A stretch of 63,910 nucleotides of DNA from positions 204,974 through 268,883 of the forward strand of contig MU128969.1 of NCBI GenBank assembly GCA_014904985.1, given 5' to 3'. Position numbers and translations under genes: made by a program. Origin of the DNA: Hydnum rufescens UP504. Its lineage: Eukaryota; Basidiomycota; Agaricomycetes; Cantharellales; Hydnaceae. The notes under the pieces are model-generated. The model did no database searches. It was not told where the DNA came from and saw nothing but the letters and a program-made list of their open reading frames with translations. Of the stretch, positions 59,990 to 63,910 are shown piece after piece (position 1 is the stretch's first letter; each line of letters opens with the position of its first letter).

Positions 59990-60095
59990 CCAGCAGACAA
60001 AGATTTTTGAAAAGTATTGATACGAATACTAAGTGTCGGGCCGGATGGTAATGATCGAGGGTAAGGCCTTCTGGGCTTGGGTACCATCGACGTCA
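59990..60095 (-). pseudogene. Monooxygenase C-terminal scrap, unit 6
   Basis: Only the last codons matching the 3' end of the other copies are left (DNA related to AAAGATTTTTGAAAAGTATT and GTCGGGCCGGATGGTAATGA). The rest of the gene is deleted, except for a flipped piece just beyond. Confidence 0.6.
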
Positions 60096-60340
60096 TCCGC
60101 CTATGGAAGTGCCGCCACTAGGTTGTATGTCTTCCTGTTGCGTGGTGATTTCGAATGCTCGTGGCCGATTGCCTCTCATCGTATCGTTAAGAGTGCTGGC
60201 CTTGCCCATGCCAGTGGGACCAGCTCCTCACTTCTCAGTAGCGGGTAACGGCCGAAGGGAATTCAAAAGGCCGTCGATATAATATGGAGGTAGAGTCTTC
60301 CCGTAGGCTTTGTCATGAAAAATCTGTCTCCTCAAGCTTC
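60096..60340 (+). pseudogene. Inverted fragment of the monooxygenase
   Basis: The DNA is the reverse complement of 8177-8390 in unit 1: the GAAGTGAGGAGCTG, GGCCAGCACTCT and GTTACCC-type segments appear in opposite order and strand. It shows a local inversion at the unit 6/7 junction. Confidence 0.6.
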
Positions 60341-60560
60341 CGTCAAAATGAAATATACTCCCAATTACGGGAACCGATCTTATGAAACGACCTTGGACGA
60401 CGTGCGCTAAGCGCTTGCGGGCATCTGGCAATCACGGCTGACTGTAAATAGCGAAAACTTCATCCAGGGACTTGGCGATGGCTAAATCACATAACGTATG
60501 GAGTATAATGTGCGCTGTCTATCACTTCGTCTAGGTACTAGAAATTATTTAGACGCGTAG
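60340..60560 (+). other. Upstream-block fragment, unit 7
   Basis: Matches the block upstream of TPR genes (CTTCCGTCAAAATGAAAT ... GATCTTATGAAACGACCTT ... GGCGATGGCTAAATCAC) but is followed by downstream-block sequence, so the whole TPR gene is missing here. Confidence 0.65.
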
Positions 60561-62350
60561 AAGGATAAAAAGCAAACCGTACCCGAAAAAAAAATACCAT
60601 CTGTTCAGGACTGTCCAAGATGGTAGGCTCGGACTTCAGTCTTTCACCATCACGAGAAAAGTGGATATGGGAGGGGGAACTAGGATGGGGGTTGGGGGGG
60701 TGGGGGTAATTCTATCGCGTGTAGGATTAGTCGAAGCGAATGTAGTAAGCGGTCCAGTTGTTCGGTCGCTTGTCTCGAGCATAATAGCGATTGACGCATC
60801 ATGCCAGCACTGCTGGTACCCCGGGCCTGCTGGTCATCAAGGCGATGGGCGGAGAGGTATGCCGGCACCAGTAGTCTTGCTCACGCGAAGTGCTTAGTGA
60901 ATTTGCATGTTAGTGCGGGTTACACGTCTCCGCGAAAGCACACCTGCAACTACACTGTGATGTCAGGACAAATGGTCTCGTGTGAGGCTGTGATGAAGTC
61001 CGCGAGATGGTTGCCCGACCCAGAGTCCGCAAGAGCGTGCGGAGTGTGCGAGACTAGATCGGTTCAGCGAGAAGAGACTCACTCGTGCAATGGTGGTCGG
61101 AAGCTGGTAGGCGTGAGTGGTGGGGAAAACAATCTCGAGTGTATTCGAAGTGTGAGGGAGATGAGGGCCCGTCTGGGCCGGGGAGCATCTGAGTGGATGA
61201 GAGAAGGATTGCGGATGAAGATGTAGTGCGAAGACGCGCAAATGAATTCGTACGATGCGTGGATGCGAGGAGGAGGGGCCGAAACTGGAGAGCAGAGACT
61301 GTGATGACGGGAGGTGGGGCGCAAGAAGACGAGTGAGGGATAAGGCGAGGCTGATAATAGGGGACAAGGCGAGAATACGATGGGGACTCCTTTCGGTCTG
61401 CGTTCCTTTTCGGTCGTGTGACTCAGTCGGGGGTCATCATGGTAACTACTAGGGGGAGAGGCGGGTCGGGAGCCGGTGAAGGCGAAGGAAGAAGCATCTG
61501 TGTTGAAGGGAAGAAGGATTCGCAGAAGGAAAGGCAGGAGTCGAGGGGAGAGCCTTTTTCTGAGCACAGAACCAGCACGTCTCGACCAGTTAGCGAGGCT
61601 CTATAGACACTGTTGAGCAGGCTCATCGACTCTATACTCGAGTGTTTGCAAAACGCGCAGGAGGACACCGTGTTGCGAAGTTGGGGACGCAGTAAGTGGG
61701 AGTAGCGGTGCTTGGCGTGTGCGGTATAATATGGCGAACGGGATGTTAAGGGAAGGTGGGGAGGAAGTAAGGACGGACTGATACAATGGAGTCTAGCTGC
61801 GGCGTTTTTCTTTCGCCAACTATGGAGCGATGCAACTATGATTTGAATTATTTATTCGGACTGTCACACTGTTTATTTCCTGGCTACTGTAGTGGTAGCG
61901 GGACCTTGTTGGAGGTCACTGCGATACAGTGTATTACAGTGGGAGCGTTATTGTACGGCCCGCAAATAGTATGGCAGGTTCGCTGCTCCCCCCCCCATGC
62001 TAGCTGAGCCATCGCCACAGACGAGGCGAGATAACGCATGCGCGACTGGGTAGGATCTGGAGAAATAGGGCAAATAAGGGTGAGATGATGGATTTCGAGG
62101 TTCTAAGTGTGAAAGTCAATGCGAAAGGGAGGGGATCGTGTGTGCTGGTATGCTCCGGATCGAACGAGGAGCCGAGCAGTGGGGTACGGGTGGTCTTCTC
62201 TTGCTGCTTCACGAGAGTCAAGGTCTAATGCGCGAACTGAACAAGGCAGTCAGTCTCCTCTAGCGAATCGAGTTCGTCTGACTGGCGAATAGAGTATCTC
62301 CAGATCGCCTCATGCCTCATGCAATCACGCAGCAGGTTACGCCAGGCGGG
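60560..62350 (+). repeat. Indel-rich copy of 5590-7320 (unit 7)
   Basis: The order of landmarks matches unit 1 (AAACCGTACC, GTGGATATGGG, GCCGGCACC, CAATCTCGAGTGTATTC, GATGTTAAGGGA) but one-base gains and losses occur every few bases. No gene is readable. It ends abruptly at 62356 in TPR sequence that lies before it in unit order. Confidence 0.75.
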
Positions 62351-62355
62351 AGAAT

Positions 62356-62652
62356 CGACGCGTAGCTGCGGATCGACCCGAAGCGTTCCGCCTGGATCTT
62401 GCTCATTCTCTTCATAACCTCTCCATTGGTCTTTCAGAGTTTGACTGCCATGAAGAGGCCCTCAAGGCAAATGAGGAGGCCTTAGGCATTTATCGCTTAC
62501 TAGCCGCAGATCACCCCGAAGTATTCCTCCCAGATCTCGCTGATTCTCTTGACAACCACTCCGACTATCTTTCAAAATTTGGCCGCGATGAAGAGGCTCT
62601 CAACGCAAAGGAGGAGGCCTTGAGCATTCGTCGCTCACTAATCAAGGATTGA
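62356..62652 (+). pseudogene. TPR gene tail fragment, unit 7
   Basis: Only the last two or so repeats and the shared terminal stop are present. The sequence joins abruptly at about 62356 to DNA that belongs elsewhere in the unit. From here to the window end it is nearly identical to 4049-5610 of unit 1, including the atypical repeat with the FDCHEEALKAN/FDRHEEALKAN variant. No start, helical domain or introns are present. Confidence 0.75.
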
Positions 62653-63910
62653 TCTGTACTCCACCCAGATCTTGCTCATTCTCTTAATAACCTCTCCATT
62701 CATCTTTCGACATAACTGGGCTGCTGCGAGGGCTGCTATCTTGCCAGCATCTGCCTTAACGTTAAATTGACGACATGCCTTCAGTTCGAATGACATCCAA
62801 TGTCCCTAGTATCTGCAAGGGGACTCGTTCGGCCGCGACGCCGATGAGCTTGACCCTACCTGGTTGTTCGGTTAAATATGGGGCCCCGAGTGTTCCCCCC
62901 TCCCTCCCTCCCCCATACGCGCGGTAAAGAAGTGTCAAGGCGCTCCAAATGGGGAATGTGGGTGCTGCTTCCAGAGCCCGACGGTGCATCCTTGGTCAAG
63001 ACTCGACGAACGCTTAGAGTGAGAATAGATAATTGGCAGGGAGTATCAAGAAATGTTCCTAATCCTGTTTGGGCTGGTGGGTTCGAAGGGAATCGTCTAA
63101 GCCAGTGCTCAAAGAGGTGTGATTCAAAGCTGGCGGTCGAGGTTTTTGATACAGTATGTATGAATTGTCTCTCGCTTCTCCCCCCTTTATTGTCCAGGCG
63201 CCCGTGGGATGGCTCACCCCTGATTGCACTGGTCGGCAATCTTCTTCTCTTTGGCTTTGAAGTCCGCCAGGGCATCATCATACCGCTTACACTACACGCT
63301 GCGTATGGATTTGTAAGACTCGTTGAAGCTTCCTCATTTGTCAATACAAGTTGGGGGGGACACTCTCAGAACACGTTTGGAAGTGGATGTTGTATTAACC
63401 TAAGAGCTCTTCGAGTGGTGGATTAATAATTTATAGCTAACTGGTACACCATGCTTGAATGGTCAATTTTCTAAACACCCGACCAAAGTAGGTGACACGT
63501 TATCTGGGGGCCCGTACAGTAAAACCCAACACGACATCCGGGTATTTGTATCAGGCCATGCTAGAAATCAGTTGAACGCGACGACGAAAAAAAAAACGCC
63601 GAGCTCAACACCTCTTGCGTCATGCTATTTCCCAAGTCTGAATCTCTGATGCATCAGAATGCAGGGGTCTGCATTCTGCACTGCTTACAGGGCCATGTTT
63701 TTTTTATTGCCTAAATCCAGTTTCAAAATCAACGAGCCGGGATACCGCCTACCTTACTGTAGGAGCTAGCAAGGGAGGGGGGTGTTACTCTCGCCTTGGG
63801 ATCAAAAAGGACTGGAGATCAATGAGAAAGCTTTGATTCCAGATTCATTGGGCTTTACACTCGTCGATTCCGCGATGAACATGCAGGAAACATAACCACC
63901 TAGAAATAAA
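62356..63910 (+). repeat. Near-identical copy of 4049-5610
   Basis: The last 1.55 kb repeats the end of the unit 1 TPR gene and its downstream block with only a few differences (for example one extra CCCT in the C-rich run near 62900). No other pair of units is so similar. Confidence 0.85.

Overview
The window looks like fungal nuclear DNA, most likely from a basidiomycete. The genes carry short GT-AG introns of about 50-62 nt, one island encodes a Zn2Cys6 zinc-cluster protein, and TIR and LTR-type transposons are nested inside one another. The tetratricopeptide-repeat (TPR) family resembles those expanded in Agaricomycetes such as Rhizoctonia/Ceratobasidium, but that placement is an inference. 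No rRNA, tRNA, CRISPR array or prokaryotic operon was seen.

The window is mostly one tandem segmental array. A unit of about 8.5-11 kb recurs about seven times. A full unit holds: a decayed TPR relic; a conserved upstream block; a five-exon plus-strand gene joining an MLKL/HeLo-like helical N-terminus to a long array of 46-residue TPRs; a non-coding downstream block; and, on the minus strand (tail to tail), a gene or relic for an FAD-dependent aromatic-ring monooxygenase. TPR genes start at 1252, 10897, 19456, 33991, 43460 and 54648. A seventh unit at the right end has only a TPR tail (62356-62652). By my reading only the copy at 54648-57836 is fully open (987 aa). The copy at 10897-14105 is broken by one missing base in exon 4; the others carry several frameshifts. 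The arrays hold about 7 to 20 repeats. All recognisable monooxygenase copies look damaged.

Between units 3 and 4 the array is interrupted. A 2,905-bp TIR element (26683-29587, 8-bp target duplication) has entered the unit 3 monooxygenase. It contains a smaller related TIR element (26741-28608), which contains a 1.4-kb LTR element without proteins (26948-28343). The outer element also carries a broken RecQ/DEAD-like helicase piece. An island found only once follows (about 29700-32850), with a Zn2Cys6 gene (+) and an unrecognised spliced gene (-).

Unit 4 is further damaged by an insertion with a 25-N gap and by a 370-390 bp inverted duplication. Two unrelated insertions lie just upstream of the intact unit 6 gene. 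The right end (60.1-63.9 kb) is rearranged and indel-rich and then repeats the 4.05-5.6 kb segment almost exactly, so local assembly error is possible.

Working idea: this is a birth-and-death cluster of NLR-like proteins without a nucleotide-binding domain, that is, a putative membrane-acting helical executor fused directly to a fast-changing TPR ligand-binding array. Structure prediction and population data would be needed to support it.
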